From contig QXEO01000464.1 of the NCBI GenBank assembly GCA_007115705.1, positions 2,288,212 to 2,352,211 on the forward strand: a stretch of 64,000 nucleotides of DNA. The letters are read 5' to 3'. Origin of the DNA: Dactylis glomerata. Taxonomy: Eukaryota; Streptophyta; Magnoliopsida; Poales; Poaceae. Under the pieces are notes generated by a model. The model worked only from the letters and a program-made list of their open reading frames with translations, ran no database searches and was not told where the DNA came from. The position numbers were made by a program, and so were the translations under genes. This document shows positions 12,119 through 24,478 of this stretch, in pieces. Each line of letters starts with the position of its first letter. Positions within the stretch are counted from its first letter, which is position 1.

Positions 12119-13090
12119 TCATGTGGGCGCCATATAAGAGCTTGAGGCAAAGGCGCCATATAAGAACTTGAAGCAATAGAGAGCATCAAAAATCATGTAT
12201 GAAACACATTTAAATCTAAACCACTTCCTATGAAAAATTGTCTTGTAGAGAGACAAGTCATGAAAGCGCAAAGCAAAAAGCACAGGAAGGCAAAACAAGT
12301 ACAACTTCAAGAATTGCAACATAAAGAGGGGAAACTCAATATTGTTGAGATCCATCAAACCATGTTTCCCTCTCTCATAATAGCTTTCAGTAGCATCATG
12401 AATAGAACTAATAATATAACTATCACATAAAACATCCCTATCATGAGCCACATGCATAAAAGAATTAATACTCCCCACATGAACAATTGTAGTAGGAGCA
12501 GATTCAACAGAATAATTATTCTCATCACCATAATCATCAAAAACAGGAGGCATATTGTAATCATAACTAATTTTCTCCTCAAAAGTAGGTGAACTAAAAA
12601 TATTATACCCATCATCATAACCATCATAAACTAGAGGTTTAGTATCATCACAAGCTAGAGAACTACTATGTCACAAAGCATATTCATCAAACATATCATC
12701 ATAAGAAGGAACATGGATAGCACTAATGGTACAGCAATTATTAATCTTAGAATTTGTACCAAAAAGATTTTCAATATCAAAAGTAGAGTGCTTTTCCTAA
12801 TCATGATCACTAACATAGGTAACAGGCATAGGAACATCACATAGGGGAGATAAAATATCATCAGAGCAAACCTTCTCCACTAAAGTTGGGGAACTAAAAA
12901 TATCATGCTTAACAAAACTAGCTTTCCCAAGCTTAGACTTTTCTATAGCATTAGCAATAACGGTGTTCAAAGCATTCATACTAACAACACTATTAGCATG
13001 CAAATTAAGCTCCAAAGGTTTTTCAATTTTCTCTTCCAACACTTCATATCTAAACTCAGGAAAAAGACTAAAGAATTCTTTGTTTTCCAT
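12119..13090 (-). pseudogene. A1 gag-type frame with in-frame central deletion
   Basis: Read leftwards from ATG at 13090, the frame starts MENKEFFSLFPEF and ends ...FASSSYMAPT at 12119 (324 codons with several in-frame stops, the first where a Trp codon became TAG). It keeps the N-terminal ~85 residues and the C-terminal ~240 residues of the A2 protein but lacks 524 codons between them, including the capsid core and zinc knuckle. The gap corresponds to A2 15161-16732 and is bounded by the same heptamer TGATGTT at both ends, indicating deletion between short repeats. The C-terminal acidic and hydrophobic part is well conserved. Confidence 0.8.
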
Positions 13091-13232
13091 TAAGCCTAAC
13101 TAGTGAAAATAAAAACAAGAAACAAAAAGATGTGATTGCAGAATCTAAAGGAAATAACTCTGAGCACTCACCAGCAACTAAAAGACTTAGTAGCCAAAGG
13201 ATGTGAGTACCTTTTACCTTACCTCCCCGGCA

Positions 13233-13237
13233 ACGGC
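13233..13237. repeat. TSD of element A2 (left copy, ACGGC)
   Basis: ACGGC matches 21913-21917. Rejoining the flanks recreates an intact PBS of element A1, so A2 landed within that 17-bp site. Confidence 0.92.
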
Positions 13238-14774
13238 TGATACATCTCCAACGTATCTATAATTTTTGATGCTCCATGCTTGTTTTTACACCATTTGCCT
13301 ATTGTTTCATTACACTTCGTGACACTTTTATGCGATTTATGGAACTAACCTATTGACAAGATGCCACAGTGCTAGTTCCCTGTTTTCTGCTATTTTGTGT
13401 TTCAGAAGTGATACATAGGAAATATTCTCGAAATTGGATGAAACAAAAGCCAGAAGTCTTATTTTTCCCGGGAGCATCCAGACATCCAAAGAGAGGAAGG
13501 AGAGGGGCCACAGGCCTCCCTCACACAGGGCTGGCATGGCCCAGGCCCTGGTTGCGCCACCCTGGTGTGAGGGGGCCCTGGCAGCCCTCTGACATTGCCC
13601 CTTCGCCTATAAGAAGCCTCGGGATGGAAAACCCTAGGGGAGTCGGCAATTTTCCAGAAGCAGTTCCGCAGCTCCACCGCCACCGTTGACGAATTTTGGG
13701 GGACAGAAGTCTTTGTTCCGGTACCCTGCCAGGATGGGGAAGTGCCCCCGGAGCCATCTCCATCGGTCTCCATCGCCGTCTCTGCCGTCTCCATCGACCT
13801 CACCGCCATCTCCATCAACCTTGCTGTCTCCTATGATGAGGAGGGAGTAGTTCATCCTCGGGGCTGAGGGCTCTACTGGTAGCTATGTGGTTCACCTCTC
13901 TCTCCCATGATGTGATCTTTATGTGATCGTGAGCTTTGTATCATGTTGAACAAGTAGATATTATTATTCAGATATTATGTGTACTCTAGTGGTGATTATT
14001 AAAGTAATCTATTCCTCCTACTATGGTGTAACGGTGACAGTGCGTGCATCATGGTGGTACTTGGTTTAGGCTATGATTGTGATCTCTTGTGGATTATGAG
14101 AATAATTATTCTATGATAATTTGAGTGATCTATTCCTCCTTTTATGGTGTAATGGTGACAGTGTGTGCATCGTGTTAGTACTTGGTCTAAGTTGCAATGA
14201 TATCTATCTTGAGTTGTGCTTTGATTTGGGTATCTCTATGAGTGGTGTTTGTCAAGTATTTGATGAACTTTAAGGGGTGCTTCTGTAGCCACTACACAAT
14301 GATTAGTGTTATTCAATAGGAGGGCAATTCAGAGTGCCCTAGCAAAGAGAAGTTATTTGTTCAATCATGTTATATTGTTGGGAGTGTGTCCACTAGTGAA
14401 AGTATGATCCCTAGGCCTTGTTTCCAAGCTTTGGACACCGTTTACTTGCTATTTTGTTACTTGCTTGCTCGCAGCGATATTTATTTCACATCACGTTTGC
14501 TATTTATAATCATCTATACCGCTTATATTTCACTATCTCTTCGCCGAACTAGTGCACCTATACATCTGACAAGTGTATTGGGTGTGTTGGGGACACAAGA
14601 GACTTTCTGTATCTTAATTGCTGGGTTGCTTGAGAGGGATAGCTTTGACCTCTAACCTCCCTGAGTTCAATAAACCTTGGGTGATCCACTTAAGGAAAAC
14701 TTGCTGCTGTTCTACAAACCTCTGCACTTGGAGGCCCAACAAGTGTCTACAAGAATAGAAGTGCATAGACATCA
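13238..14774 (+). repeat. A2 5' LTR
   Basis: 1537 bp, starts TGATACATCTCCAACGTATC and ends GTGCATAGACATCA. A TATA-like box (CGCCTATAAGAAGCC) at about 13605-13619 lies roughly 370 bp in, followed by a CT-rich transcribed-type leader. The sequence upstream of the TATA box is the U3 part that element C shares. Confidence 0.9.
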
Positions 14775-14784
14775 AGCTATTTTC

Positions 14785-14803
14785 TAGCGCTGTTGCCGGG
14801 GAG
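14785..14803 (+). other. A2 primer-binding site (mutated)
   Basis: TAGCGCTGTTGCCGGGGAG, 10 bases after the LTR end. It differs from the TGGCGCCGTTGCCGGGG form preserved in A1 and C at two positions, both G-to-A/C-to-T type changes. Confidence 0.82.
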
Positions 14804-14914
14804 GTAAGGTAAAAGGTACTCGCATCCTCCTGTGTGAGTGCTCGGAGTCATTTCCTTTAGATTCTGCAATTACATCTTTTTGTTTCTTGTTTTTATTTTC
14901 ACTAGTTAGGCTTA

Positions 14915-17437
14915 ATGGAAAACAAAGAGTTCTTTAGTCTTTTTCCTGATTTTAGATTTAAAGAGAAAATTGAAAATCCTTTGGAGCTTATTTTGCATAG
15001 CAATGTTATTAGTATGAATGCTTTGAATACCGTTAATGCTAATGCTATAGAAAAGTCTAAGCTTGGGGAAGCTGGTTTTGTTGAGTATGATATTTTTAGT
15101 CCCCCAGCTTTAGTGGAGAAAGTGTGCTCTGATGATATTTTATCTCCCATATGTGATGTTTCTAATGATGCTTGTGCTCCTCATCCTTTTAAAATACCTA
15201 TGAAAATTGTTAATCAAGTTAAGAATAACTTCTATTTAGGAGATGGAACTGTCCATCCTGGTGACCATTTGCTTTTTATACATGAATTATGCGAGTTGTT
15301 CCAGTGTGCAGGTATTTCAATGAATCAAGTTAAGAAGAAGCTATTCTCTTTATCACTAAAAGGCAGAGCTGAGGAATGGTACCGGCTGCTTGAAGATGGT
15401 CCATCTATTGCATGGGAGGAAATTGTGTCTCTCTTTTATTCCAAGTTTTATCCTCCAAGTGAAATTCATAAAGATCGTAATCGGATATATAACTTTTGGC
15501 CTCATGAGGGAGAAAGCATTGCCCAAGCATGGGGAAGATTGAAGTTACTAATGCATAAATATCCTATTCATGATCTTCCCCATAATATTGTTATTAATAA
15601 TTTTTATGCAAGGCTTTCATGACATTACAAGGACTATCTAGATGCATGCTTTGATGGGTCTTTCACAAGAAAGGATATCGACACCAAGTGGGGCCTGCTT
15701 GAGACAATTCAAAACAATATTGAAGGTTGGGATAGCGACAAAGGTAAAGGATCAGGTATGAATTACGAGTTTGATTGCATTAAGTCTTTTGCTGAAACTG
15801 CTAATTTTCAAGAGCTTAGTGCTAAATATGGTCTTGATCCTCAAATTATGGTTGATTGCTTTAAAGCCTTTGCTTCCCATATGAATGTTCCTAAAGGAAA
15901 TGGGGACGTGTATCATGAACCTTTTAAGGATACTTGCATAGAAAGTGATATTATTGTTGATGATTGCAATAAACATGCTCAAACTTCTAAAAGTCCTATT
16001 TCTTATAAGCATGTTAATTTTTGTGGAGTACATAGACCTTGTGAACAGAGTTACAACAAGGAAGATTATTGTGTCCATCATGCAAATGAAGAAACTCGAA
16101 TGTGGTACAAGGATATAGGCAAGATCGGTAAGAAGGTTTGTGAGCTTTATCCTTTTCTTTGTAAACATTGCGATGACATAGGTCATTTTAATTTCCAATG
16201 CTCAAGCCCTAATAGTTACTCTTCTAGTACCCTAAGTTTGTATTGTGATGACAAGATTACTCCCAATCAGCATGATGAGCTCACTTTGTTCTTGGCATGT
16301 GACGAGATATCTAGAAAGATTGCTTTGATAGATATGAATGATGTTGATATTAATAGCACCCTTCGTGGTTGCCATCTCTATTGTGCTAAAGATTGCCTTG
16401 CAAATACTTACATTCAAAATCTTATAAAACTTGATATTTTGCCAAGCTATGATAGGACTAATAGATGTTTTTATCTTATTAATAGAGAGGAGGAATCCTC
16501 CAAAGTTTCTTCTGTTGTTTCTGTCAGCAAACCAGATTATGTGGAGAAGATGCCTTTCCCTCCTAAAGAGTATGTGGAGAAGATGCCCTTCAAGTCTCTC
16601 CCTCCTAAAGGAGAGAGTAAGAAGAGTAAGAAGAAGAAGAAGAAGAGGAGTAAGAGGCGAGAGGACATGGTATCTTCCCCTAAGCTTTATGATCCTGCTA
16701 TTGATTATGATAATTCTGATTGGGATGATGTTCCTATGCCTATTACCTATGTTAGTGATCATGATTGGGAAAAGCACTCTACTTTTGATATTGAAAATAT
16801 TTTTGGTACCAATTCTAAGGTTAATAATTGTTGTACCATTAGTGCTATCCATGTTCCTTCTTATGATGATATGTTTGATGATTATGCTTTGCGACATAGT
16901 AGTTCTCTATCTCTTGATGATACTAAGCCTCTAGTTTATGATGATGAGTATAATGTTTTCAATTCACCTACTTTTCAGGAGAAAAATAGTTATGATCACA
17001 ATATGCCTCCTGTCTTTGATGATTATGGTGATGAGAATAATTATTCTGTTGAATCTGCTCCTACTACAATTGTTCGTGTGGGGAGTATTAATTCGTTTAT
17101 GCATGTGGCTCATGATAGAGATGCTTTATGTGATAGTTATATTGTTAGTTCTATTCATGATGCTACCGAAAGTTATTATGAGAGAGGGAAACATGGTTTG
17201 ATGGATCTCAACAATATTGAGTTTCCCCTCTTTATGTTGCAATTCTTAAAGTTGTACTTGTTTTGCTTTCCTATGCTTTTTGCTTTGCGCTTTTATGACT
17301 TGTCTCTTTACAAGAGTATTTTTTATAGGAAGTGGTTTAGATTTAAATGTGTTCCATACTTGCTTTTTGATGCTCTCTATTGCTTTAAGTTCCTATATGG
17401 TGCCTTTGCCTCAAGCTCTTATATGGCGCCCACATGA
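14915..17437 (+). pseudogene. gag: A2 gag-type polyprotein with one in-frame stop
   Basis: Retrotransposon capsid (Gag)-type protein that would form the cytoplasmic virus-like particle. One frame of about 840 codons starts at ATG 14915 (MENKEFFSLF) and ends ...YMAPT at 17437; a single TGA at 15620-15622 breaks it into 235 and 559+ codons. Features in order: N-terminal region (~1-85); Retrotrans_gag-like capsid core (~90-235, with a KGRAEEWYRLL motif); a CX2CX4HX4C zinc knuckle at 16160-16201 (CKHCDDIGHFNFQC); a lysine-rich, nuclear-signal-like run at about 16615-16665; an acidic Ser/Asp-rich stretch; and a hydrophobic, membrane-segment-like C-terminus (~17220-17310). No protease or polymerase follows. 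The C-terminal extension past the knuckle is unusually long for a Gag. TGA could be simple decay of an Arg codon or a readthrough site; decay is more likely. Confidence 0.82.
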
Positions 17438-20374
17438 GCATCTTTGCAAATTACTGCGCCTAGCTCAAAGGCGTTGAAGAAAAGCACTCTTGGGAGATAA
17501 CCCATTGTTTATTTTCAGTATTTTTTCTTTTATTTGAGTCTTGGAAGTTATTACTACTATAATAATCGCTCCTTATCCTTTTTATTTCGTTTTTGTGCCA
17601 AGAGAAGCCTCTAATTTGAGGGAGGTAAGATTTGGGGATGTTGCTGTCCTGAAACAGTTTTCAGTGCTGCACCGTAAAAATTTGTGAAAATTCTCTGTAT
17701 ATCTTTTGTACCTGCGATTTCTTGTGCATATGCCCTAGGTTATATCAAAACTTTTGTTAGTTGAACACTTTTTGATTTGAGCAACAGAAAATTCCTCAAA
17801 AATTCGACCTTTGTCAGCTGTTCAGTTTTGACAGATTTCTGCCAATATTTGTGTTTGCCACTTTATCGCCTTCTTTTGAGTTCTGTTGATCATGGAACTT
17901 TTGGGGAGGTTGCTACAGTATTATATGCTATATATGTGGTGGTTTTGAGTTGAAATCTGAAGCAAATAGAGGATTGATTATATGTTATGCTTGCACTAAT
18001 GTTGCTAATAGAATTGTGTTTAGTTTTTTATGAAGGAAGTTTTCAAGTGTAGGGATTGGAGAATGATGAGATGAGTTGAAGAATGGACAAAAGCTCAAGC
18101 TTGGGGATGCCCATGCATAACCCCAAGAAATATCCAAGAAGTACAAGCGTCAAAGCTTGGGGATGCCCCCAAGGCACCCCTTCTTCATCGGCAAAAATCA
18201 GGTCACCTTTCAAGACACTATATTTTTATTGCTTCATGCACTATGTGTTTTTCTTGGAGTGTCAGTTGTTTTAGTTTTCTTAGTTAGTTTAGTTTTGTTT
18301 GCTGCAATAAATGGTTAGATCACATCATGTTTCTTTTGGAGGAGATGAACTCGTTTTCATTTGCCAAGAACACTCCATTTTTCATTCTTACAATTTCACC
18401 GAGTGTTCTTCTTTTTCTGCTACTATTTTTGGTTTTCATTTTCGCCTTGATTTGCATTCAGATCTTGTTATATCTTTTCATCAAGGTGTATTTTTTCCTC
18501 TGATCTTTATTGGTTTTCATCAAAAGAGGTGTCTCTAAAAATTTCAAATGGTGTTGGAAAAGAGAAAAAGCTTTATGCAAAAAAGTGGTACAAGAAGGAG
18601 CTTGTGTAGACTGCGGCTTAGGCTTTTTCATGTCATGCTTGATGTCTTTTTGATAGTATGCTTAGTGGTTTTGCTGTAGCATGACTTGTCTCAAATAACT
18701 GAGATTGCTTAATGAGCCTTTGAAAAAATCATGCGTTGTTTTTATTGTATGGAAGCATTATTTTGGTTTTCTCCTTGATGCTTTATTTGGGTTGACTTGG
18801 CGCATGCTCACACATGTTAGACTCTTACAAAGTCGCCAATAGCCTTCATGATCATTTATTTTTTGACTTTTGATGCCATCTTATGCTTCTTTTAATGTCG
18901 CTTTGTCGCTTTGCATGATTTTGGCCATTGTTGCTCTCTTAGTTGGTCGCTCCCAGTCTTTTGCTAGCCCTCGCCTTGTACTGAGTATGAGCTCTACTCG
19001 TGCATCCAACTCCTAAAAGCCAAAGTTTTCCAAAGTGTTCACCATACATACCTACTAGCAATTTGCTATTCCAAGTAAATTTGACTTACTTTTATTTTCT
19101 ATTCAAATTAAACTCTTACCAGTGTTATGCGAAATTCGGTCAGTAAAGCTCTCACGAACCGGAAGGCACACTTTACTTTTTCCTGTTCTTAAAAATTTGA
19201 CATTGTGGTCTCTTATGTTGAGTTGTTATGCTTGCAAGTTGTAAGTTGGATTCTAGCCCATCCATGCTATCATGGGGCAAGCTTTCAACATTGCACTTCT
19301 TATTTGAGTTGATATCGTGATCTTTTGTTTATGGATGCCCGCGGTGCGAAATGAATTGGGAATCTTGTGGGGATCATGGAGTTTGTATATGTGTTAGGGA
19401 AACGCCGGGCCACCAATCTAAGCCATGCATAATTCATGGTGGAAATTTGCAGCATACCCATGGTGAACATTCGACGACGCATCTCACAATAAAAAGCTAA
19501 ACAAAAGGCAAATAAAAGAGATGTTGAGGTGTTCATTGTCTGCTTGTCCTATCATGTTGGTGTGGGCTTGTTCCATGTCATCAGGCACGGAGGTACCCCA
19601 TTGGCGGTTCTCAATGATATGCACATACTTACAATGACAAGAGCCTTTCTTGGGACTCTAAGTAAAGTAGCATGAGATTTGGGTACTCGTATTCACGGGA
19701 CACGAGGTTTTCAACTTATGATTTGTCAAGCATATGCATCATAATTGTTCTCGCATTAACTTTAACCATTCAAGATGCTTATGATGGGGGCAATGAGAGC
19801 TCAAAGCCGGTAAGTACCATAATTTTTGAAGGTCATAAAACTTGCAATCACTGCTTCCCTCTGCGAAGGGCCTTTATTTTACTTTTATATTGAGTCACCA
19901 CCTTCTTTCTTTATGCACCATTAAGAGAGCATAGTTGTCATTCTTATTGTTATATGCATTGTCCCAAAGTTCATTGATTGATTCATATTGTTGGTTTCAC
20001 TTGTTCTTAAATTATTTGTATCTAGTCGCCCTCTTAAACTTGAAGGTGTCCTATGCATTTATGTTTTGCTCTCTTTGAAGGACAAGCTGAAAACCATTTG
20101 TATGTTTTTCCTTATGATTTGAACACACGTTTGACTTTCATTGTTTCATTATCATGATCTTTTGTTTGTGTTCATTTTCATGTTTACAACATGGTTGCTA
20201 AGTTCTTATTGTCAAGATTATATCTTTCATGCCCATGTTTTAAGTTCTTATGATCCCAGCTCACAAATGCTTACATATATGATCAAGATTGTGTAGGTGC
20301 ATGTCAACTCAAAAATTATTCTTTTGTTATCACTTACCTACTCGAGGACGAGCAGGAGTTAAGCTTGGGGATGC
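17438..20374 (+). other. A2 internal non-coding region and PPT
   Basis: About 2.9 kb without a significant frame. Two internal PPT-like motifs (AAGCTTGGGGATGCCC) at 18098-18113 and 18154-18169 echo the true PPT, GTTAAGCTTGGGGATGC at 20358-20374, directly before the 3' LTR. The region is collinear with A1, A0 and C internal sequences. Confidence 0.8.
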
Positions 20375-21912
20375 TGATATGTCTCCAACGTATCTATAAT
20401 TTTTGATGCTCCATGCTTGTTTTTACACCATTTGCCTATTGTTTCGTTACACTTCGTGGCACTTTTATGCGATTTCTGGAACTAACCTATTGACAAGATG
20501 CCACAGTGCCAGTTCCCTGTTTTCTACTGTTTTGTGTTTCAGAAGTGATACACAGGAAATATTCTCGGAATTGGACGAAACAAAAGCTAGAAGTCTTATT
20601 TTTCCCGGGAGCATCCAAACATCCAAAGAGAGGAAGGAGAGGGGCCACAGGCCTCCCTCACATAGGGCTAGCGCGGCCCAGGCCCTGGCCACACCACCCT
20701 GGTGTGAGGGGGCCCTGGCAGCCCTCTGACATCGCCCCTTCGCCTATAAGAAGCCTTAGGACGGAAAACCCTAGGGGAGTCGGCAATTATCCAGAAGCAG
20801 TTCCGCAGCTCTGCCGCCACCGTCGATGAATTTCGGGGGACAGAAGTCTCTGTTCCGGCACCCTGCCGGGACGGGGAAGTGCCCCCGGAGCCATCTCCAT
20901 CGGTCTCCATCGCCGTCTCCGCCGTCTCCATCGACCTCACCACCATCTCCATCAACCTTGCTGTCTCCTATGATGAGGAGGGAGTAGTTCATCCTCGGGG
21001 CTGAGGGCTCTACTGGTAGCTATGTGGTTCACCTCTCTCTCCCATGATGTGATCTTCATGTGATCGTGAGCTTTGTATCATGTTGAACAAGTAGATATTA
21101 TTATTCAGATATTATGTGTACTCTAGTGGTGATTATTAAAGTAATCTATTCCTCCTACTATGGTGTAACGGTGACAGTGCGTGCATCATTGTGGTACTTG
21201 GTTTAGGCTATGATTGTGATCTCTTGTGGATTATGAGAATAATTATTGCTATGATAGTTTGAGTGATCTATTCCTCCTTTCATGGTGTAATGGTGACAGT
21301 GTGTGCACCATGTTAGTACTTGGTCTAAGTTGCAATGATATCTATCTTGAGTTGTGCTTTGATTTGGGTATCTCTATGAGTGGTGTTTGTCAAGTATTTG
21401 ATGAACTTTAAGGGGTGCTTCTGTAGCCACTACACAAAGATTAGTGTTATTCAATAGGAGGGCAATTCAGAGTGCCCTAGCAAAGAGAAGTTATTTGTTC
21501 AATCATGTTATATTGTTGGGAGTGTGTCCACTAGTGAAAGTATGATCCCTAGGCCTTGTTTCCAAGCTTTGCACACCGTTTACTTGCTATTTTGTTACTT
21601 GCTTGCTCACAGTGATATTTATTTCACATCATGTTTGCTATTTATAATCATCTATACCGCTTGTATTTCACTATCTCTTCGCCGAACTAGTGCACCTATA
21701 CATCTGACAACTGTATTGGGTGTGTTGGGGACACAAGAGACTTTCTGTATCGTAATTGCAGGGTTGCTTGAGAGGGATAGCTTTGACCTCTAACCTCCCT
21801 GAGTTCAATAAACCTTGGGTGATCCACTTAAGGGAAACTTGCTGCTATTCTACAAACCTCTGCACTTAGAGGCCCAACAAGTGTCTACAAGAATAGAAGT
21901 GCGTAGACATCA
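20375..21912 (+). repeat. A2 3' LTR
   Basis: 1538 bp, TGATATGTCTCC...GTAGACATCA, TATA-like box CGCCTATAAGAAGCC near 20740-20754. It is followed by TSD ACGGC and 14 bases of A1 PBS/leader. Confidence 0.9.
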
Positions 21913-21931
21913 ACGGCGCCAGAAAAGAGCT

Positions 21932-23474
21932 TGATGTCTACACATGCTTCTGTTCTTGTAGACAGTGTTGGGCCTCCAAGTGCAGAGGTTTGTAGAGCAG
22001 TAGGAAGTTTCCCTTAAGTGGATCACCCAAGGTTTATCGAACTCAGGGAGGAAGAGGTCAAAGCTATCCCTCTTAAACAACCCTACAATTACGATACAAA
22101 AAGTCTCTTGTGTCCCCAGCACACCCAATACACTTGTCAGATGTATAGGTGCACTAGTTCGGTGAAGAGATAGTGAAATACAAGTGGTATAGATGATTAT
22201 AAGTAGTAAATGCAATCTGGAATAAAAATGGCAGCAAGCAAACAAGTAACAAAATAGCAAGTAAACAGTGTGCAAAGCTTGGAAACAAGGCCTAGGGATC
22301 ATACTTTCACTAGTGGACACACTCCCAACAAATATAATATAATTGAACAAATAAATAACTTCTCTTCACTATGCTACTCTGAATTACTCTCTTATTGAAT
22401 AACACTAATCATTGCGTAGTGGCTACAGAAGCACCCCTTAAAGTTCATCAAGTACTTGACAAACACCACTCATAGAGATATCCAAATCAAATCACAACTC
22501 AAGATAAATAATATTGCAACTTAGACCAAGTACTAACATGGTGCACACACTGTCAACATTACACCATGAAAGGAGGAATAGATCACTTTAATACTATCAT
22601 AGTGATAATTATTCTCATAATCCAAAAGAGATCACAATCATACCCTAGACCAAGTAGCACCACGATGCACACACTGTCACCGTTACACCATGGCAGGAGG
22701 AATAGATTACTTTAATAACACACTAGAGTACACATAATGAAGAAGAGTAACATCTACTTATTCAATATGATACAAAGCTCACGATCACATAAAGATCACA
22801 TCATGGGAGAGAGAGGTGAACCGCATAGCTACTGGTAGATCCCTCAGCCCCGGGGGAGAACTACTCCCTCCTCATCATAGGAGACAGCAAGATTGATGGA
22901 GATGGCGGTGAGGTCGATGGAGATGGTGGAGACAGCAATGGAGACCGATGGAGATGGCTCCAGGGGCACTTTCCCGTCCCGGTAGGGTATCAGAACAGAG
23001 ACTTCTGTCCTCTGAAATTTATCGATGGCAGCGGCGGAACTGCGGAACTCTTTTTGGAAATTTGCCGACTCTTTTAGGGTTTTCCATCCCGAGGCTTTAT
23101 ATAGGTGAAGGGGCGTCGTCAGGGGGCTGCCAGGGCCTCCTCACACATAGGGGGCATGGCCAAGGCCTGGGCCACACCGCCCTAGTGTGTGGGGCCCTCG
23201 TGGCCCCACTTCGCCTCCTCTTCGGTTCTCTAGAAGCTTCCGGGGAAAATAAGAGTTCTAGAACTTGTTTCGTCCAATTATGGGAATATTTCCTGTGTAG
23301 CTTTTCTGAAACACAAAAACTGTAGAAAATAGGGAACTGGCACTGTGGCATCTTGTCAATAGGTTAGTTCCAAAAATTGCATAAAAACGCCACGAAGTGT
23401 AATGAAACACAAGGCAAATGGTGTAAAAACAAGCATGGAGCATCAAAAATTATAGATACGTTTGAGACGTATCA
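21932..23474 (-). repeat. A1 5' LTR (minus strand)
   Basis: 1543 bp, TGATGTCTACACATGC...GAGACGTATCA on the plus strand. It is followed by TSD AAAGC and then resumes A0 internal sequence. On the minus strand a TATA box (CACCTATATAAAGCC) lies at about 23093-23107. Confidence 0.88.
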
Positions 23475-23479
23475 AAAGC

Positions 23480-24478
23480 TTTCCCCATGATGGCATGGTT
23501 TGGCTAATTCCCAACTTACAACTTGTAAGCATAACATCAACATAAGAGAGCCACAATGTCAAAATTTTAAAAGCGAGAAAAGTAAAGTGTGCCATCAGGT
23601 TCGTGAGAACTTTACTCACTAATTTTCACATAACACCAAAAAAGTTTAATTTGAAGGATAGATAAAAGCAAGTCAAATGTACTTTGGAATAGCAAATTGC
23701 TAATAGGTATGTATGGTGGACACATTAGCATAACTTGGTTTTTGGGAGTTGGATGCACAAGTAGAGCTCATACTCAGTACAAAATGAGGGCTGGCAAAAG
23801 ACTGGGAGTGACCAACTAAGAGAGCAATAACGGCCATAATCATGCAAAGCGACAAAATATCATTAAAAGAAGCATAAAGTGGCATCACAAGTCAAAAACC
23901 AAATGATCATAGAGGCTTATGATGACTTGTTAAGAGTCAAACATGTTGTAAGCATGCGCCAAGTCAACCCAAATAAAGCATCAAAGGAGAAAACCAAATA
24001 AATGCTTCCACATAATAAAACAACGCATAATTTTTTCAAAGGCTCATTAAGCAATCTCAATCATTTGAGACAAGTCATGCTATAGCAAAATCACTAAGCA
24101 TAAGATCAAAACGACATCAAGCATTGCATAAAAAAGTCTAAGCCATAGTCTAAATAAGCTCCTTTTTGTACCACTTTTTTTTGCATGAAACTTTTTCTCT
24201 TTTCCAACACCATTCGAACCTTTTTGAAACAACTTTTTTGATGAATACCAACATAGACTAGAGATCCAAATACACCTTGATGCAAAGATATAACAAGATC
24301 CGAACAAAAATCAAGGCGAAAAATGAAAGCTAAACATAGTTATAAAAAGAGAACACTCGTTGAACGATAAGAGTGAAAAAGGAGTGTTCTTGGCAAATTA
24401 AAAACAGAGTGCGTCTCCTCCAAAAGAAATTTGTTGGGGTCCAACCATTTATTGCAGCAAACAAAACAAAACTAAAAG
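23480..24478 (-). mobile_element. Element A0, right fragment
   Basis: Collinear with A1 internal 10285-11280 and C internal 30350-31345 (same strand), continuing the left A0 fragment after removal of A1. It ends at ...CTAAAAG directly before the TG of the family B LTR at 24479. The gag end of A0 is therefore missing here; it may lie beyond the window if element B is inserted in A0. Confidence 0.78.

Larger units (their letters stand above)
13238..21912 (+). mobile_element. Element A2, Athila-like Gypsy retrotransposon, gag only
   Basis: Complete 8675-bp element: 5' LTR 13238-14774, decayed PBS, gag-type frame 14915-17437, about 2.9 kb of non-coding internal sequence, PPT, 3' LTR 20375-21912, TSD ACGGC. 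It belongs to the same family as A1 but is on the opposite strand and inserted in A1's PBS. No polymerase, integrase or protease motif is present, so it is non-autonomous. LTRs differ by a few per cent by eye. Confidence 0.9.
7647..23474 (-). mobile_element. Element A1, Athila-like Gypsy retrotransposon, non-autonomous
   Basis: Full-length element on the minus strand with LTRs at 7647-9188 and 21932-23474 and TSD AAAGC. Its PBS, next to the right LTR, is split by insertion of element A2 (13238-21912). Without A2 it is about 7.1 kb. The only coding trace is a gag-type frame (12119-13090) that has lost its centre. No protease, reverse transcriptase, RNase H or integrase motif is visible, so it would rely on another element for replication. 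The PBS type (TGGCGCCGTTGCCGGGG once A2 is removed) is that of Athila/Tat-lineage Gypsy elements. The LTRs differ at several per cent by eye. Confidence 0.87.

Noticed and set aside
12230..12861. Short Met/Leu/Ile-rich frames on both strands in A1
   Set aside because: They are off-frame shadows of the degenerate gag-type frame at 12119-13090.
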